Positions 10,472-21,878 of a DNA stretch of 64,000 bases are shown piece after piece. A model generated the notes under the pieces. It was not told the DNA's origin. It was given only the letters and a program-made list of their open reading frames with translations, and did not search any database. Location of the stretch: the NCBI GenBank assembly GCA_030705955.1, contig JAUZPL010000004.1:1-64000 (forward strand), read 5' to 3'. Position 1 is the first letter of the stretch. The number at the start of each line of letters is the position of its first letter. The translations under genes and the position numbers were made by a program. Origin of the DNA: Bacillota bacterium. GTDB lineage: Bacteria > Bacillota > Bacilli > Bacillales > Cytobacillaceae.

Positions 10472-12817
10472 ATGTTACAGTCAAAAACACGATGGATTAT
10501 CCGAGAGTCGGACAGCCAAAAGGTAGATATATTTGTCAACGAATTAAAAATAACTCCTATAGTTGCTTCGTTGCTTGTTAACCGCGGGCTTGATACCGCC
10601 AGCATGGCACGGGACTTTTTATTTGCTAAAGACCATTTTTATGATCCATATTTGTTTGAAGGAATGGACATAGCAGTTTCTAGAATAAAAGAGGCGATTG
10701 AAAATCAGGAGCCAATTCTTGTATATGGAGATTATGATGCAGATGGAGTAAGTAGCACAACTGTATTAATGATTACCTTGAGGGATCTTGGTGCAAATGT
10801 ACAGTTCTATATTCCAAACCGTTTTACTGAAGGATATGGACCAAATGAGCAAGCATTCGTAAAAGCAGCTGAAAACGGAATAAAGCTGATCATTACTGTT
10901 GATACAGGGGTGGCTGCTGTACATGAAGCGAATATAGCTAAACAACTTGGAATTGACTTAATTATTACTGATCACCATGAACCTGGACCGGTCCTCCCTG
11001 AAGCCCTGGCCATTATTCATCCAAAGCTTCCAGGAAGTCAGTACCCATTTAGGGAACTTGCAGGGGTTGGTGTAGCTTTTAAACTAGCCCATGCTCTTTA
11101 TGGACAAATTCCGGAACATCTATTTGAAATAGCTGTGATTGGAACGGTTGCCGATTTAGTTTCATTGAAGGATGAAAATCGTTCCATAGTGAAAAAGGGA
11201 TTAGAAAACTTAAAGGCTACAAAAAATGTTGGGTTGAGAACTGTCTTAAAGTTGGCAGGAGTCCATCCAAATTCCATTAACGAGGAAACAATCGGTTTTA
11301 CTTTGGCTCCAAGAATTAATGCTGTTGGACGGTTGAAAAATGCTGATCTTGCAGTTCAATTATTATTGACAGAGGATGTCTCAGAAGCAGAAATCCTCGC
11401 TCAAGAAATGGAAGCCTTAAATCAAACAAGACAAGCAATCGTAAATGAAATAACAAATGCTGCAATACAAGAAGTTGAAAAGAACTTTCCTATATCAGAT
11501 AACAAGGTCCTTGTTATTGGAATGGAAGGGTGGAATGCAGGAGTAATTGGAATTGTTGCATCACGATTAGTAGAAAGATATTATCGCCCAACCATTATTT
11601 TAAGCATTGATCCAGATAAAGGGATTGCAAAAGGCTCAGCAAGGAGTATTGCTGGATTTGATTTATTTCAAAATCTATCAACCTGTAAGGAGCTTTTGCC
11701 GCACTTTGGTGGACATCCAATGGCAGCGGGAATGACCTTAAAAATAGATGATGTTCCGAAGTTGCGTGCACATTTAAATAAACTAGCAAATGAACAGCTA
11801 GAAGAAAATGATTTAATCCCAGCTACTATTCTTGACCAAGAGATTCGATTACCAGAAATTGATTTATCTACGTTAAATGAGATGAACTTATTAGCGCCTT
11901 TTGGAGTGGACAACCCTAAGCCTAAGGTTATTATAAATGATGTTGTCATCTCTAGTATGCGTAAAATTGGTAGCGGAGAAAATCATTTGAAAATGACTTT
12001 AGTCGAAGATTCTGCCGCTCTTGACTGTATCGGATTTGGTTTGGGCAGTATAATGGATCATATTTCGTCTTCATCAAAGGTTTCACTCATTGGAGAATTA
12101 TCAATTAATGAATGGAATAATATCAGGAAGCCGCAAATGATGATTCAAGATATTGCTGTGAAATCATGGCAGCTTTTTGATTTTCGTGGAGCAAAGAGGT
12201 TATTAAACGAAGTTCCAAAACATAATCAGAAGTGGATTGTGTTTAATAAGGAAACAATAGAAAAGTTGGATCCACAAATAAAAAATGAAACAATATGGGT
12301 AGAAAGTTTAGAGCAGGCAAAGGCACTTGAAATAAACAATCTGAATATCGTATTAACGGATTTTCCGCCATCAAAAGATTTATTATGTAATCTGTTACTA
12401 GGTAAGAAGCCAGCAAGGATTTATGTTTATTTTTATAAAGAATCCAGCGATTTTTTTAGCACCTTACCTACAAGGGAACACTTTAAATGGTTTTATGCAC
12501 TCCTTTTAAAAAAAGGGCCAATAGACCTTAAACGGAGTGGAGATGTGATCGCCAAAAGCCGTGGATGGTCGAGAGAAACAATTTTCTTTATGTCGAAGGT
12601 GTTTTCTGAGTTGGATTTTGTTACAATAAACAATGGAATTATTAATTTGAATAGACAGGCGCATAAGCGTGATTTAACTGACTCAAGAACCTATCAATTA
12701 AAACAGGAGCAATATGCTTTAGAAAAGGACTTGCTTTTTTCGTCCTTCCAGCAGCTAAAACAATGGTTTGATCAATATATTCAAGAGTCGGTTCAAATTG
12801 AGGAGGCAATAGAATAA
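10472..12817 (+). CDS. recJ: single-strand-specific 5'-3' exonuclease RecJ
   Basis: RecJ degrades single-stranded DNA 5' to 3' in recombination and mismatch repair. DHH-phosphoesterase motifs are visible: GDYDADG (86-92), DTG (144-146), DHH (167-169), and the DHHA1 motif GGHPMAAG further on, followed by the OB fold and the extra C-terminal domain of Bacillus RecJ. The ATG at 10472 has GGGGGTG six bases upstream; an earlier in-frame ATG lies before the promoter-like TATAAT at 10444. The product has 781 residues, close to its relatives. The stop overlaps the apt start. Confidence 0.95.
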   Translation: MLQSKTRWIIRESDSQKVDIFVNELKITPIVASLLVNRGLDTASMARDFLFAKDHFYDPYLFEGMDIAVSRIKEAIENQEPILVYGDYDADGVSSTTVLMITLRDLGANVQFYIPNRFTEGYGPNEQAFVKAAENGIKLIITVDTGVAAVHEANIAKQLGIDLIITDHHEPGPVLPEALAIIHPKLPGSQYPFRELAGVGVAFKLAHALYGQIPEHLFEIAVIGTVADLVSLKDENRSIVKKGLENLKATKNVGLRTVLKLAGVHPNSINEETIGFTLAPRINAVGRLKNADLAVQLLLTEDVSEAEILAQEMEALNQTRQAIVNEITNAAIQEVEKNFPISDNKVLVIGMEGWNAGVIGIVASRLVERYYRPTIILSIDPDKGIAKGSARSIAGFDLFQNLSTCKELLPHFGGHPMAAGMTLKIDDVPKLRAHLNKLANEQLEENDLIPATILDQEIRLPEIDLSTLNEMNLLAPFGVDNPKPKVIINDVVISSMRKIGSGENHLKMTLVEDSAALDCIGFGLGSIMDHISSSSKVSLIGELSINEWNNIRKPQMMIQDIAVKSWQLFDFRGAKRLLNEVPKHNQKWIVFNKETIEKLDPQIKNETIWVESLEQAKALEINNLNIVLTDFPPSKDLLCNLLLGKKPARIYVYFYKESSDFFSTLPTREHFKWFYALLLKKGPIDLKRSGDVIAKSRGWSRETIFFMSKVFSELDFVTINNGIINLNRQAHKRDLTDSRTYQLKQEQYALEKDLLFSSFQQLKQWFDQYIQESVQIEEAIE

Positions 12818-13329
12818 TGGATTTAAAGAAATTTATTACGATTGTTCCGGATTGGCCAAAACCTGGAATTAAATTTAAAGATATCACTACATTAATGGAT
12901 AATGGTGATGCATATAGATATGCAACAGACAAAATTGTTGAGTATGCGAAAAAACAGGGAATTGATCTTGTTGTAGGTCCAGAGGCACGTGGCTTTATTA
13001 TTGGTTGCCCCGTTGCTTATTCTCTGGGAGTTGGCTTTGCACCTGTAAGAAAAGAAGGAAAACTACCTCGTGAAACCATTAAGGTGAATTATGGATTAGA
13101 ATATGGGTCAGATGTACTTACCATTCATAAAGATGCGATTAAGCCTGGCCAGCGTGTTCTAATAACAGATGACTTACTTGCAACAGGCGGTACTATTGAA
13201 GCTACAATTAAATTAGTTGAAGGGCTTGGTGGTATTGTTGCCGGGATTGCATTTCTTATTGAATTAACCTATTTAGAGGGCAGAAATCGCCTAAATGGAT
13301 ATAATGTTTTAACATTGATGGAGTTTTAA
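12817..13329 (+). CDS. apt: adenine phosphoribosyltransferase
   Basis: Apt salvages adenine with PRPP to make AMP. The PRPP-binding loop [13 protein letters not shown] occupies residues 114-126, and the 170-residue length is standard. Its ATG overlaps the recJ stop by one base (TAATG), with GGAGG upstream in recJ, so translation is coupled. The recJ-apt-relA order is conserved in Bacillus. Confidence 0.97.
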   Translation: MDLKKFITIVPDWPKPGIKFKDITTLMDNGDAYRYATDKIVEYAKKQGIDLVVGPEARGFIIGCPVAYSLGVGFAPVRKEGKLPRETIKVNYGLEYGSDVLTIHKDAIKPGQRVLITDDLLATGGTIEATIKLVEGLGGIVAGIAFLIELTYLEGRNRLNGYNVLTLMEF

Positions 13330-13354
13330 AGGAAAACAAAATAGACCACATAAT

Positions 13355-13388
13355 GAAAGTCCAATTTCTTATAGGGAATTGGATTTTC
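13355..13388 (+). terminator. probable terminator hairpin after apt
   Basis: A 14-bp imperfect stem (GAAAGTCCAATTTC against GGAATTGGATTTTC, two wobble pairs) with a 6-base loop lies 26 bases after apt. The T-run is embedded in the 3' arm and the following sequence (TATTATCATTT) is only partly T-rich, so termination strength is uncertain. The rest of 13330-13686 holds the relA promoter and leader. Confidence 0.5.
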
Positions 13389-13460
13389 TATTATCATTTA
13401 ATGATTAATCCTCTTATTTCAATTTTTTTCATCCTATATTTATTGAATCTAGTATAATTT

Positions 13461-13491
13461 TCGACAAAATTTTCAAATATCGTGGTAAAAT
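13461..13491 (+). promoter_or_regulatory. candidate relA promoter
   Basis: TCGACA at 13461-13466 and an extended -10 element TGG-TAAAAT (13483-13491) are 19 bases apart, about 195 bases before relA. Another TATAAT at 13453-13458 lacks a convincing -35 box. Confidence 0.4.
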
Positions 13492-13686
13492 AGTATCCAG
13501 CACTTTACATCTGTGCATTTTTTTTCGATAATAGTAACAATCATTCAAAAATTTAAATATTCTTGAATAGAAAGAATGATTAATAAAAGAATGGCAAAGT
13601 TATAATGAATATATAAAGAATGGCAAGTCCCTAAAGGGATTCATGAGGGATAGTTGTACAAATAAGATTGAGATAAAGGTGATTTT

Positions 13687-15882
13687 ATGGCGAACGATCA
13701 AGTACTAACCGCCGAACAGGTCATCGACAAAACGAGAGCTTATTTAAACGATGAGAATGTGGAATTAGTTAAAAAGGCATATGAATTTGCCAAACATGCT
13801 CATCGTGAACAATATAGAAAATCGGGAGAACCATATATCATTCATCCCATTCAGGTAGCTGGGATTCTTGCAGATTTGGAGATGGATCCTGCTACGGTTG
13901 CTGCTGGTTTTCTACACGATGTTGTTGAAGATACTAATGTTTCTTTAAAGGATTTAGAAACAATCTTTAATGATGAAGTGGCTATGCTTGTCGATGGCGT
14001 AACGAAGTTGGGGAAAATTAAATATAAATCTCACGAGGAACAACAGGCTGAAAATCACCGAAAAATGTTTGTGGCAATGGCCCAAGATATTCGAGTGATT
14101 CTAATTAAGCTTGCAGACCGTCTTCATAATATGAGGACTTTAAAGCACCTGCCATTTGAGAAACAACGCCGTATTTCAAATGAAACTCTTGAAATATTTG
14201 CACCACTTGCACATCGCCTTGGTATCTCAAAAATTAAGTGGGAACTGGAAGATACTGCATTAAGATATTTAAACCCACAGCAATATTATCGAATTGTGAA
14301 TTTAATGAAAAAGAAGCGGGCCGAGCGTGAACAGTATTTAGAAGATGTAATGAATGAGGTAAAGGCTAGATTGGGCGAGGTTTCCATTAAGGCAGAGCTT
14401 TCGGGCCGACCGAAGCATATTTATAGCATTTATCGCAAAATGGTGTTGCAAAATAAACAGTTTAGTGAGATTTATGACCTGCTTGCCGTGAGAATTGTGG
14501 TCAATAGTATTAAAGATTGCTATGCTGTTCTAGGTATTATTCATACCTGTTGGAAGCCGATGCCTGGTAGATTTAAGGATTATATTGCTATGCCAAAGCC
14601 AAACATGTATCAATCCTTGCATACAACAGTAATTGGCCCTAAGGGAGACCCTTTAGAGGTTCAAATTCGGACTTTTGAAATGCATCGCATTGCTGAATTC
14701 GGTATCGCTGCTCATTGGGCGTATAAAGAAGGTAAAACTTTAAATGAAAGCACTTCCTTTGAGCAAAAGTTAACATGGTTTAGGGAAATTCTTGAATTTC
14801 AAAATGATACGCAAAATGCTGAAGAATTTATGGAGTCCCTTAAAATAGATTTGTTTTCTGATATGGTATTTGTTTTTACTCCGAAAGGGGATGTAATAGA
14901 ATTACCGTCCGGCTCTGTGCCTATTGACTTTTCCTATCGAATTCACTCTGAAATTGGCAATAAAACAATTGGAGCAAAAGTGAACGGCAAAATGGTGACC
15001 CTAGATTATAAGCTTAAAACAGGGGACATTGTTGAAATTCTAACTTCGAAGCATTCTTATGGGCCTAGCCAGGACTGGTTGAAGCTTGCCCAAACATCTC
15101 AGGCAAAAAATAAAATTAGAGCTTTCTTTAAAAAGCAGCGTCGAGATGAAAATGTTGAAAAAGGCAAAGAACTCGTTGAGAAAGAAATTCGCACGATGGA
15201 TTTTGATTTAAAAGAAATTTTAACATCAGACAACCTGAAAAAGGTAGCTGAAAAATTTAATTTTGCAAATGAAGATGATATGTATGCTTCTGTGGGATAT
15301 AACGGTGTAACTGCCCTACAAGTAGCTAACCGTTTAACTGAAAAATGGAGAAAGAAAAGGGATCAAGAACAATCCGCAACCATAACAAGTAAAATAGCAG
15401 AAATGAAGGCAATTCCATCAACGAAAAAACGAGAATCAGGTGTGAGAGTCTCAGGAATTGATAATTTGTTAATTCGATTATCAAAATGCTGTAACCCTAT
15501 TCCTGGTGATGAGATTGTTGGATTTATTACAAAGGGCAGGGGTGTATCTGTCCATAGGGCGGATTGTCCTAATATCGATACAAATGAGGCACAGACAAGG
15601 TTAATACCAGTCCAGTGGGAATCTTCCTTAAATGACCGGAAAGAATATAATGTTGATATTGAAATCAATGGCTACGACCGCAGCGGTCTTTTAAATGAAG
15701 TACTTCAAGCAGTGAATGAATTAAAGACAAATATTACTGCTGTTACAGGGAAATCAGACAGGAATAAAATGGCGACTATTATTATGTCGATTGCCATTCA
15801 CAATGTAAGTCATTTACGTAAAGTTGTTGAAAGAATTAAACAAATCCCTGATATATATTCTGTTCGAAGAATTATGAGTTAA
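13687..15882 (+). CDS. relA: bifunctional (p)ppGpp synthetase/hydrolase Rel
   Basis: Rel makes and degrades the alarmone (p)ppGpp in the stringent response on ribosomes. The hydrolase HD domain is intact (H53, HD 77-78, ED 81-82). The synthetase domain carries GRPKHIYSIYRKM (240-252), YQSLHTT (308-314) and EVQIRT (324-329). TGS (about 390-455), a zinc-finger/helical region with KCCNPIPGD, and a C-terminal ACT domain follow. At 731 residues it is the long bifunctional form. AAAGGTGAT precedes the ATG. dtd follows after 12 bases. Confidence 0.97.
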   Translation: MANDQVLTAEQVIDKTRAYLNDENVELVKKAYEFAKHAHREQYRKSGEPYIIHPIQVAGILADLEMDPATVAAGFLHDVVEDTNVSLKDLETIFNDEVAMLVDGVTKLGKIKYKSHEEQQAENHRKMFVAMAQDIRVILIKLADRLHNMRTLKHLPFEKQRRISNETLEIFAPLAHRLGISKIKWELEDTALRYLNPQQYYRIVNLMKKKRAEREQYLEDVMNEVKARLGEVSIKAELSGRPKHIYSIYRKMVLQNKQFSEIYDLLAVRIVVNSIKDCYAVLGIIHTCWKPMPGRFKDYIAMPKPNMYQSLHTTVIGPKGDPLEVQIRTFEMHRIAEFGIAAHWAYKEGKTLNESTSFEQKLTWFREILEFQNDTQNAEEFMESLKIDLFSDMVFVFTPKGDVIELPSGSVPIDFSYRIHSEIGNKTIGAKVNGKMVTLDYKLKTGDIVEILTSKHSYGPSQDWLKLAQTSQAKNKIRAFFKKQRRDENVEKGKELVEKEIRTMDFDLKEILTSDNLKKVAEKFNFANEDDMYASVGYNGVTALQVANRLTEKWRKKRDQEQSATITSKIAEMKAIPSTKKRESGVRVSGIDNLLIRLSKCCNPIPGDEIVGFITKGRGVSVHRADCPNIDTNEAQTRLIPVQWESSLNDRKEYNVDIEINGYDRSGLLNEVLQAVNELKTNITAVTGKSDRNKMATIIMSIAIHNVSHLRKVVERIKQIPDIYSVRRIMS

Positions 15883-15894
15883 AGGAGTTAGCAA

Positions 15895-16338
15895 ATGCGA
15901 GTTGTTGTACAGCGCAGTAAACAAGCAAGTGTAACAGTAAATGGTGAAATAATTGGGCAAATCTCTAGTGGACTAGTTCTCTTAATTGGTGTTACACATG
16001 AGGACAACTTAGAAGATGCTGCTTATTTAGCCGATAAAATAATAAATCTTCGAATATTTGAAGATGAAAATGAAAAAATGAATTTTTCTTTATTGGATGT
16101 GGGTGGTCAAATTCTTTCTATATCTCAATTTACTTTATATGGAGATTGCAGAAAAGGAAGAAGACCAAATTTTATGGAGGCAGCAAGACCTGAACATGCC
16201 TCCGAAATTTATGAAGCATTTAATACCGTCCTTCGGGAAAAGGGAATTCATGTAGAAACAGGCCGTTTTGGTGCAATGATGGACGTTGCCTTAATAAATG
16301 ATGGACCAGTTACCCTCATTGTAGAAAGCAAGAATTGA
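15895..16338 (+). CDS. dtd: D-aminoacyl-tRNA deacylase
   Basis: Dtd removes D-amino acids and mischarged glycine from tRNA. Motifs SQFTLYGD and NDGPVTL, the two conserved active-site segments that meet across the dimer, are both present, and 147 residues is the family length. It is co-directional with relA with a 12-base gap and an AAAGGAG ribosome site. Confidence 0.97.
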   Translation: MRVVVQRSKQASVTVNGEIIGQISSGLVLLIGVTHEDNLEDAAYLADKIINLRIFEDENEKMNFSLLDVGGQILSISQFTLYGDCRKGRRPNFMEAARPEHASEIYEAFNTVLREKGIHVETGRFGAMMDVALINDGPVTLIVESKN

Positions 16339-16339
16339 A

Positions 16340-16367
16340 AAAAGGCTTGGCGAATGCCAAGCCTTTT
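16340..16367. terminator. bidirectional terminator between dtd and the amidase gene
   Basis: A perfect 12-bp stem AAAAGGCTTGGC/GCCAAGCCTTTT with a GAAT loop sits between the converging genes and overlaps the amidase stop. Confidence 0.85.
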
Positions 16368-18093
16368 ACTTATTTTCCATAAAAAAATGTGCCAAGCCAT
16401 TATAAATTCCTGTTGCAGCACTTTCCTGGAAAAGCCCAGTATTCATCGTCATTTCTTCCTCAGGATTACTTAAGTAGCCCAATTCAAGTAATGTTGCTTT
16501 TTGGCTATTTTCACGGATAACATGAAAATCACCGAAACGAATTCCACGATCATTGAACCTCGTTTGACTAACCAGGGAAGAGTGAAGAGTGTTGGCTAAT
16601 TGTTTTTGGTATGAATAATAGTAGTAGCCAGTAGTTCCTCGAACACTTCTATCTGTGTCACTATCATAATGTAGGCTAATAAATGCATCCGCATTATTAA
16701 AGATTGAAGCACTAACACGGTCAGGAAGGGAAATATATGTATCATTATTTCTAGTTAATATGACGTTTGCTCCTGATGATTTTAGTTTGTCATATAATAG
16801 TGTGGCTGTTCTAAGTGTTAAATCTTTTTCTTGTGTTCCCCCAAAACCGGTTGTTCCACTGTCTTGACCACCATGTCCTGGATCAAGAACAATTGTTTTA
16901 TTTTTAAAATAATTTTCAACTCCAGGCTTTTCAATTCGAGGTGCAGTACCGTTAATTGAAACTATCCAGCCTGCTATATAGCCAATTAAGCCGTTCTTCA
17001 ATTTAATTTCATACCATTGGTTGGCAACTTTTATGATTGGGAATGTGTCCCCTTCATTTGCTCTTAATACTACATCTGATTGTAAACTAGCACTTTTCCG
17101 AATATTCGTTCCGTTTTGTAAAATAATAACGTTGCTTCCGTTTATGGTTTGATCTGAAGAGGGACTCGTTTTTTGAACGGTTTTATCTAAAAACCACCCT
17201 CCAATCCATCCAAAACTTCCGGATTTGTATTCTACTCTATCCCAATTATTCTTCTCTTCAAGAATAGTAAAAGTCTGCCCCTTATTCACAGTGCCAACCA
17301 CACTGGAATTTAATGAGGCACTACTACGTATATGTAAACCGTCTGCAGTCACTGTTCCTACTACTCCACTTTGAGAAGGAGATGACTGTCTTTTTTGATT
17401 TATCGTAATATATTGAGAGCTTACCCAAACATTTCTATTTGAAAAGTTAATTTCAAACCAGCTATTTTGAATGGAAAGAATTTTTACCGAATTTCCTCTC
17501 GAAAGTTTTCCAAGTATAGTACTGGAGGTTGAAGGATTGCTTCTGACATTTACTGAATCCCCAGTAACAGTACCTGTTGTCACAGTGGTTGTTGAATTAC
17601 TATTTTTTATTGGTATCTCCTGTGTATCTAAAAACTCGCTTGATACCCAACCATCTCCGAAAGAGGTTGATATTTTTGTCCAATTTTCGTTTTGATCTAG
17701 GATATCTACTTTTTGCCCTTTCATTAAGTACCCATTAATTTGAAAGCTTGTCCCAGGTCCTGATCTAACTCTTAGTTGGCTAGTATTAGTAGTCGCTGAA
17801 CTAGTAGAACCAGTATTACTAGTATTCTTTGAAAGGAGCCAGTTTGCCACCCAGCCAACTTTTCCGTTTGCAAGCTGAAGCTTGCTCCAGTTGTTATCTT
17901 CATTTAAAACTGGATAGACATCCCCTTTTTTTACTTGTGCCACCAGTGGATAACTTAAGCCGGGACCTTCATGAACATTGACAGAGTCTGCTGTAATGGT
18001 TATCGACTGATTTGCGGCTATAACCTTTGCATTCGGCAGGAAAGCTCCGAGAATCAATGTAATACTTAAAATAAAAACTCCTAACTTCTGCAT
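16366..18093 (-). CDS. yrvJ: N-acetylmuramoyl-L-alanine amidase with five SH3b repeats
   Basis: This secreted peptidoglycan amidase cuts the bond between muramic acid and the stem peptide. A signal peptide covers about residues 1-27. Five bacterial SH3 repeats (about 30-88, 102-156, 173-231, 246-303 and 319-380) precede an Amidase_3 domain (398-570) with zinc and catalytic residues H407, E422, H475 and E537. Serine/threonine-rich linkers join the repeats. It occupies the place of yrvJ in B. subtilis, between dtd and hisS. The RBS reads AGGTGGGAAGAG on the minus strand. Confidence 0.92.
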   Translation of the reverse strand: MQKLGVFILSITLILGAFLPNAKVIAANQSITITADSVNVHEGPGLSYPLVAQVKKGDVYPVLNEDNNWSKLQLANGKVGWVANWLLSKNTSNTGSTSSATTNTSQLRVRSGPGTSFQINGYLMKGQKVDILDQNENWTKISTSFGDGWVSSEFLDTQEIPIKNSNSTTTVTTGTVTGDSVNVRSNPSTSSTILGKLSRGNSVKILSIQNSWFEINFSNRNVWVSSQYITINQKRQSSPSQSGVVGTVTADGLHIRSSASLNSSVVGTVNKGQTFTILEEKNNWDRVEYKSGSFGWIGGWFLDKTVQKTSPSSDQTINGSNVIILQNGTNIRKSASLQSDVVLRANEGDTFPIIKVANQWYEIKLKNGLIGYIAGWIVSINGTAPRIEKPGVENYFKNKTIVLDPGHGGQDSGTTGFGGTQEKDLTLRTATLLYDKLKSSGANVILTRNNDTYISLPDRVSASIFNNADAFISLHYDSDTDRSVRGTTGYYYYSYQKQLANTLHSSLVSQTRFNDRGIRFGDFHVIRENSQKATLLELGYLSNPEEEMTMNTGLFQESAATGIYNGLAHFFMENK

Positions 18094-18232
18094 CTCTTCC
18101 CACCTCTTGCTCTTTTTTAAATATTTTAACTTAAAAATTCTCGAAAATCATTCCTAAAATCGACTCATTTTGCAATTTTTATCGGATTCGTGGAAACACT
18201 AGTAAAAATAGGATAGAGAGAAAGGTGATAGT

Positions 18233-18409
18233 ATGAGATCAAGTGATAAAGGAATGAAGATACAATCAACTGACAGTCATATCTTTGGAGTAAATTTTCA
18301 TGAATTTATTGAAAGGGAACCACACTCAAATCTTTTTGAACTTGCTTCTGAATTTGGTTTATCCATGAGAGATGTAAAAAAATTAAAAAAACATTTGGAG
18401 AGATCCTAA
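18233..18409 (+). CDS. yrzK: small protein YrzK-like, possible helix-turn-helix
   Basis: A 58-residue protein starts at ATG 18233 after AAAGGTGATAG. Its C-terminal half (LASEFGLSMRDVKKLKKHLE) reads like a short helix-turn-helix. The position just before the hisS T-box is that of yrzK in B. subtilis; I name it on synteny and general resemblance. No function is known to me. Confidence 0.65.
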   Translation: MRSSDKGMKIQSTDSHIFGVNFHEFIEREPHSNLFELASEFGLSMRDVKKLKKHLERS

Positions 18410-18415
18410 ATATCC

Positions 18416-18445
18416 TTGACAATGGATTAGATTTCTACGTATTAT
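18416..18445 (+). promoter_or_regulatory. promoter of the hisS T-box transcript
   Basis: TTGACA (18416-18421) and TATTAT (18440-18445) are 18 bases apart, immediately before the T-box leader. Confidence 0.65.
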
Positions 18446-18451
18446 TAAATA

Positions 18452-18731
18452 ATTAATATGCATATTTTATAACCAATGATGGAGCATAGTAATTAAGATA
18501 AACACATGCAAAGAGAAGAAGTGCCTTAGGCTGAAAGCATTTCCCATGAGTACTTAATGAATGAACACTCCGTAGGCCTCTCTCTGAAAGGGTATCTTAG
18601 TAAGAATGAGCGTAAGCAGGCGTTAACTGTTCGAGCGGATTGCATAAATGTTTATGCCTTCAACTAGGGTGGCACCACGGGAAAATCTAAACTCTCGTCC
18701 CTTGTATTATACAAGGGATGGGAGTTTTTTT
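18452..18731 (+). promoter_or_regulatory. T-box riboswitch of hisS-aspS
   Basis: The leader senses uncharged tRNA and controls read-through. The T-box core AGGGTGGCACCACGG is at 18666-18680, and a terminator with stem around CTCTCGTCCCTTGTA/ACAAGGGATGGGAG ends in seven T at 18725-18731. In stem I, AGTA at 18487-18490 and the flanking helix ATTAAG/CTTAAT (3' arm 18553-18558) place the specifier region at GAACACTCC. This suggests the histidine codon CAC at 18566-18568. The codon assignment is an inference, because it is followed by T rather than the usual purine. Confidence 0.9.
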
Positions 18732-18803
18732 ATTTATCTAAAAAAGTACGCCAAGTGTTAATACTTGGCTTAAGAAGTTGAATGGATTAAAGGAGGGTAA
18801 ATA

Positions 18804-20072
18804 ATGTCTATAAATATTCCAAGGGGAACACAAGACATTCTGCCGGGTGAAGTTGAAAAATGGCAAATAATAGAACGAAAGGCCAGAGAGCTTTGTGTGA
18901 AGTACCAATATAGTGAGATTCGCACTCCAATTTTTGAACATACCGAACTCTTTTTAAGAGGCGTTGGTGATACTACCGATATTGTTCAAAAGGAAATGTA
19001 CACCTTTACTGATAGAGGGGGACGTAGTATTACTTTACGTCCTGAAGGAACTGCCTCTACAGTTAGAGCTTTTGTGGATAAGAAATTATTTGGTACAGCA
19101 AATCAACCTGTAAAGCTTTATTATATGGGGCCTATGTTCCGTTATGAACGTCCACAGGCAGGTCGTTTCCGTCAGTTTGTTCAGTTTGGAGTTGAAGCAT
19201 TGGGCAGCAATGACCCAGCAATCGATGCAGAGGTCATTTCTTTAGCAATGAACCTTTATAAGGAAATGGGTTTAAAACGGCTTAAGCTAGTGGTGAATAG
19301 CTTAGGAGATAAGGAAAGCCGAAATGCTCATCGTGAAGCATTAATTAATCATTTTAGCCCTCGTATTGGGGAATTTTGTTCTGATTGTCAAAAACGACTT
19401 GATAAAAACCCATTAAGGATTCTTGATTGTAAACAAGACCACGACCATGAACTAATGACATCAGCACCTTCCATTATTGAATACCTAAATGATTATTCTA
19501 AAGCCTATTTTGAAAAGCTCCAACAATATTTAACTCTTTTAAATATCGATTTTACTGTCGATCCTAATCTGGTTAGGGGTCTAGATTATTATAATCATAC
19601 AGCATTTGAAATCATGAGTGATGCAGAAGGCTTTGGTGCTATTACAACTTTATGCGGGGGCGGACGATACAATGGATTAGCTGAAGATATTGGCGGTCCT
19701 GAAACACCAGGTATTGGTTTTGCTTTAAGTATTGAGCGTTTTATTGCGGCGCTTGAAGCAGAGAATATAGAATTAGATACAAATCAAGGAATAGATTGTT
19801 ATTTAGCCTCACTAGGGGAAACTGCTAAAGATTATACGGTCGGACTTTTACAGCAATTAAGAACGGCGGGTTTTTCAGCAGAAAGAGATTATTTGGATCG
19901 TAAGCTGAAAGCCCAATTTAAAGCAGCAGATCGCCTTAAAGCAAAATTTGTTGCTGTTCTTGGTGATGATGAGCTTCAAAACAATCAAATTAATGTAAAA
20001 AATATGACAACTGGAGAGCAAGTAGAAATTGCTATTTCGGCACTTGTAGACTATTTAGGGGAACATAAATAA
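18804..20072 (+). CDS. hisS: histidyl-tRNA synthetase
   Basis: This class II synthetase charges tRNA-His. Motif 2 ([18 protein letters not shown]), the two histidine motifs ([14 protein letters not shown] and GGGRYNGL) and motif 3 ([11 protein letters not shown]) are all present in 422 residues. AAAGGAGG precedes the ATG. It is the first gene of the T-box operon, with aspS 11 bases downstream. Confidence 0.98.
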   Translation: MSINIPRGTQDILPGEVEKWQIIERKARELCVKYQYSEIRTPIFEHTELFLRGVGDTTDIVQKEMYTFTDRGGRSITLRPEGTASTVRAFVDKKLFGTANQPVKLYYMGPMFRYERPQAGRFRQFVQFGVEALGSNDPAIDAEVISLAMNLYKEMGLKRLKLVVNSLGDKESRNAHREALINHFSPRIGEFCSDCQKRLDKNPLRILDCKQDHDHELMTSAPSIIEYLNDYSKAYFEKLQQYLTLLNIDFTVDPNLVRGLDYYNHTAFEIMSDAEGFGAITTLCGGGRYNGLAEDIGGPETPGIGFALSIERFIAALEAENIELDTNQGIDCYLASLGETAKDYTVGLLQQLRTAGFSAERDYLDRKLKAQFKAADRLKAKFVAVLGDDELQNNQINVKNMTTGEQVEIAISALVDYLGEHK

Positions 20073-20083
20073 GGGGGATCATT

Positions 20084-21859
20084 ATGTTTGGCAGAAGCTA
20101 TTTTTGTGGTGATGTAACAGAAAATGCAATTGGTGAAAAGGTCATTCTTAAAGGGTGGGTTCAAAGAAGACGTGATTTGGGCGGATTAATTTTTATTGAT
20201 TTGCGTGACCGCAGCGGGATTGTACAGGTTGTCTTTAATCCTGATACGTCAAGAGATGCCCTCTCTATAGCTGAAAAAATTCGTAATGAATATGTTCTAG
20301 ATATTGAAGGAATGGTAGTAGCACGTGAACCTGGAACGATTAATGAAAAGTTGAAAACAGGGAAAATTGAAGTTCACGCAGCTACTGTTACCATTATCAA
20401 TGAAGCAAAAACACCTCCATTTTTAATTTCAGATAATACGGATGCTTCAGAAGATATTAGACTTAAATATCGATACCTTGATTTCAGACGTCCTGTTATT
20501 TTTGAAACATTAAAAATGCGCCACCAAGTAACAAAGGCAATCAGAGACTTTCTTGATTCAGAAGGTTTTTTAGATATTGAAACACCAATTTTAACAAAAA
20601 GTACACCAGAAGGCGCACGTGACTACTTAGTACCAAGCCGCGTACATCCAGGAGAATTCTATGCGCTTCCACAGTCTCCACAGCTATTTAAGCAATTGTT
20701 AATGGTTGGTGGAATTGAGCGGTACTATCAAATTGCTCGCTGCTTCCGTGATGAAGATTTACGTGCGGACCGTCAGCCTGAATTTACTCAAGTAGATATT
20801 GAAACAAGCTTTTTAAGTCAAGAAGATATTATGGGGCTATTAGAAAAAATGATGATTAAGCTCATGAACGATGTAAAAGGATTGGATATTCAAACTCCTT
20901 TCCCACGAATGACCTATGATGATGCCATGAGCAGGTATGGTTCTGATAAACCAGATACTCGTTTTGATTTAGAGCTGGTTGATGTTTCTGAAGTTGTAAA
21001 AACTTCAGGCTTTAAAGTTTTTGCTGCAGCTGTTCAAAATGGTGGACAAGTAAAAGCAATAAATGTTGAGGGAGCAGCTGAAAGATTTTCACGAAAGGAT
21101 ATTGATGCCTTAGGAGAATTTGTTGGCCGTTACGGAGCAAAAGGTCTCGCTTGGCTTAAAGTAGAGGCAAACGAATTGAAAGGTCCGATTGCTAAGTTCT
21201 TCACAGAGGAAGAAACTGCTGCTATGATGGCAACACTTGAGGCAAAAGATGGGGATTTATTGCTTTTTGTTGCTGATAAAAGATCTGTAGTGGCAGATTC
21301 CTTAGGTGCACTTAGACAAAAGCTAGGGAGAGACTTAAACCTAATTGACCCTAGCATTTTCAATTTCCTTTGGGTAACGGATTGGCCATTGCTTGAATAC
21401 TCAGAAGAGGATGAGCGTTATTACGCAGCACACCATCCATTTACAATGCCGTTCCGTGAGGATTTGGAATTTCTTGATAGTGATCCATCTAAAGTACGTG
21501 CCCAGGCATATGATATTGTTTTAAATGGTTATGAGCTTGGTGGAGGTTCATTAAGAATCTTCGAGCGATCTATTCAGGAAAAAATGTTTAAAGTTCTTGG
21601 CTTCACGCCTGAAGAAGCAAGAGAACAGTTTGGGTTCTTGCTAAATGCCTTTGAATACGGTACTCCTCCACATGGTGGTATAGCACTTGGTCTTGACCGC
21701 TTTGTTATGCTTCTTGCAGGAAGCTCAAACCTTAGAGACACCATTGCCTTCCCTAAAACTGCAAGTGCAAGCTGCTTATTAACAGATGCACCAGGAGAAG
21801 TATCTGAAGCACAATTAGTGGAACTTAGTTTGTCACTAAATCTTAAAAAAGGGGAATAA
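20084..21859 (+). CDS. aspS: aspartyl-tRNA synthetase
   Basis: This bacterial-type class II enzyme charges tRNA-Asp. An N-terminal OB anticodon-binding domain (about 1-110) is followed by the catalytic core with [41 protein letters not shown] (motif 2), the bacterial GAD insertion and the motif 3 [13 protein letters not shown]. The length of 591 residues is typical. It shares the hisS T-box. Confidence 0.98.
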   Translation: MFGRSYFCGDVTENAIGEKVILKGWVQRRRDLGGLIFIDLRDRSGIVQVVFNPDTSRDALSIAEKIRNEYVLDIEGMVVAREPGTINEKLKTGKIEVHAATVTIINEAKTPPFLISDNTDASEDIRLKYRYLDFRRPVIFETLKMRHQVTKAIRDFLDSEGFLDIETPILTKSTPEGARDYLVPSRVHPGEFYALPQSPQLFKQLLMVGGIERYYQIARCFRDEDLRADRQPEFTQVDIETSFLSQEDIMGLLEKMMIKLMNDVKGLDIQTPFPRMTYDDAMSRYGSDKPDTRFDLELVDVSEVVKTSGFKVFAAAVQNGGQVKAINVEGAAERFSRKDIDALGEFVGRYGAKGLAWLKVEANELKGPIAKFFTEEETAAMMATLEAKDGDLLLFVADKRSVVADSLGALRQKLGRDLNLIDPSIFNFLWVTDWPLLEYSEEDERYYAAHHPFTMPFREDLEFLDSDPSKVRAQAYDIVLNGYELGGGSLRIFERSIQEKMFKVLGFTPEEAREQFGFLLNAFEYGTPPHGGIALGLDRFVMLLAGSSNLRDTIAFPKTASASCLLTDAPGEVSEAQLVELSLSLNLKKGE

Positions 21860-21878
21860 TTTCCTGGTGTAAGATACA

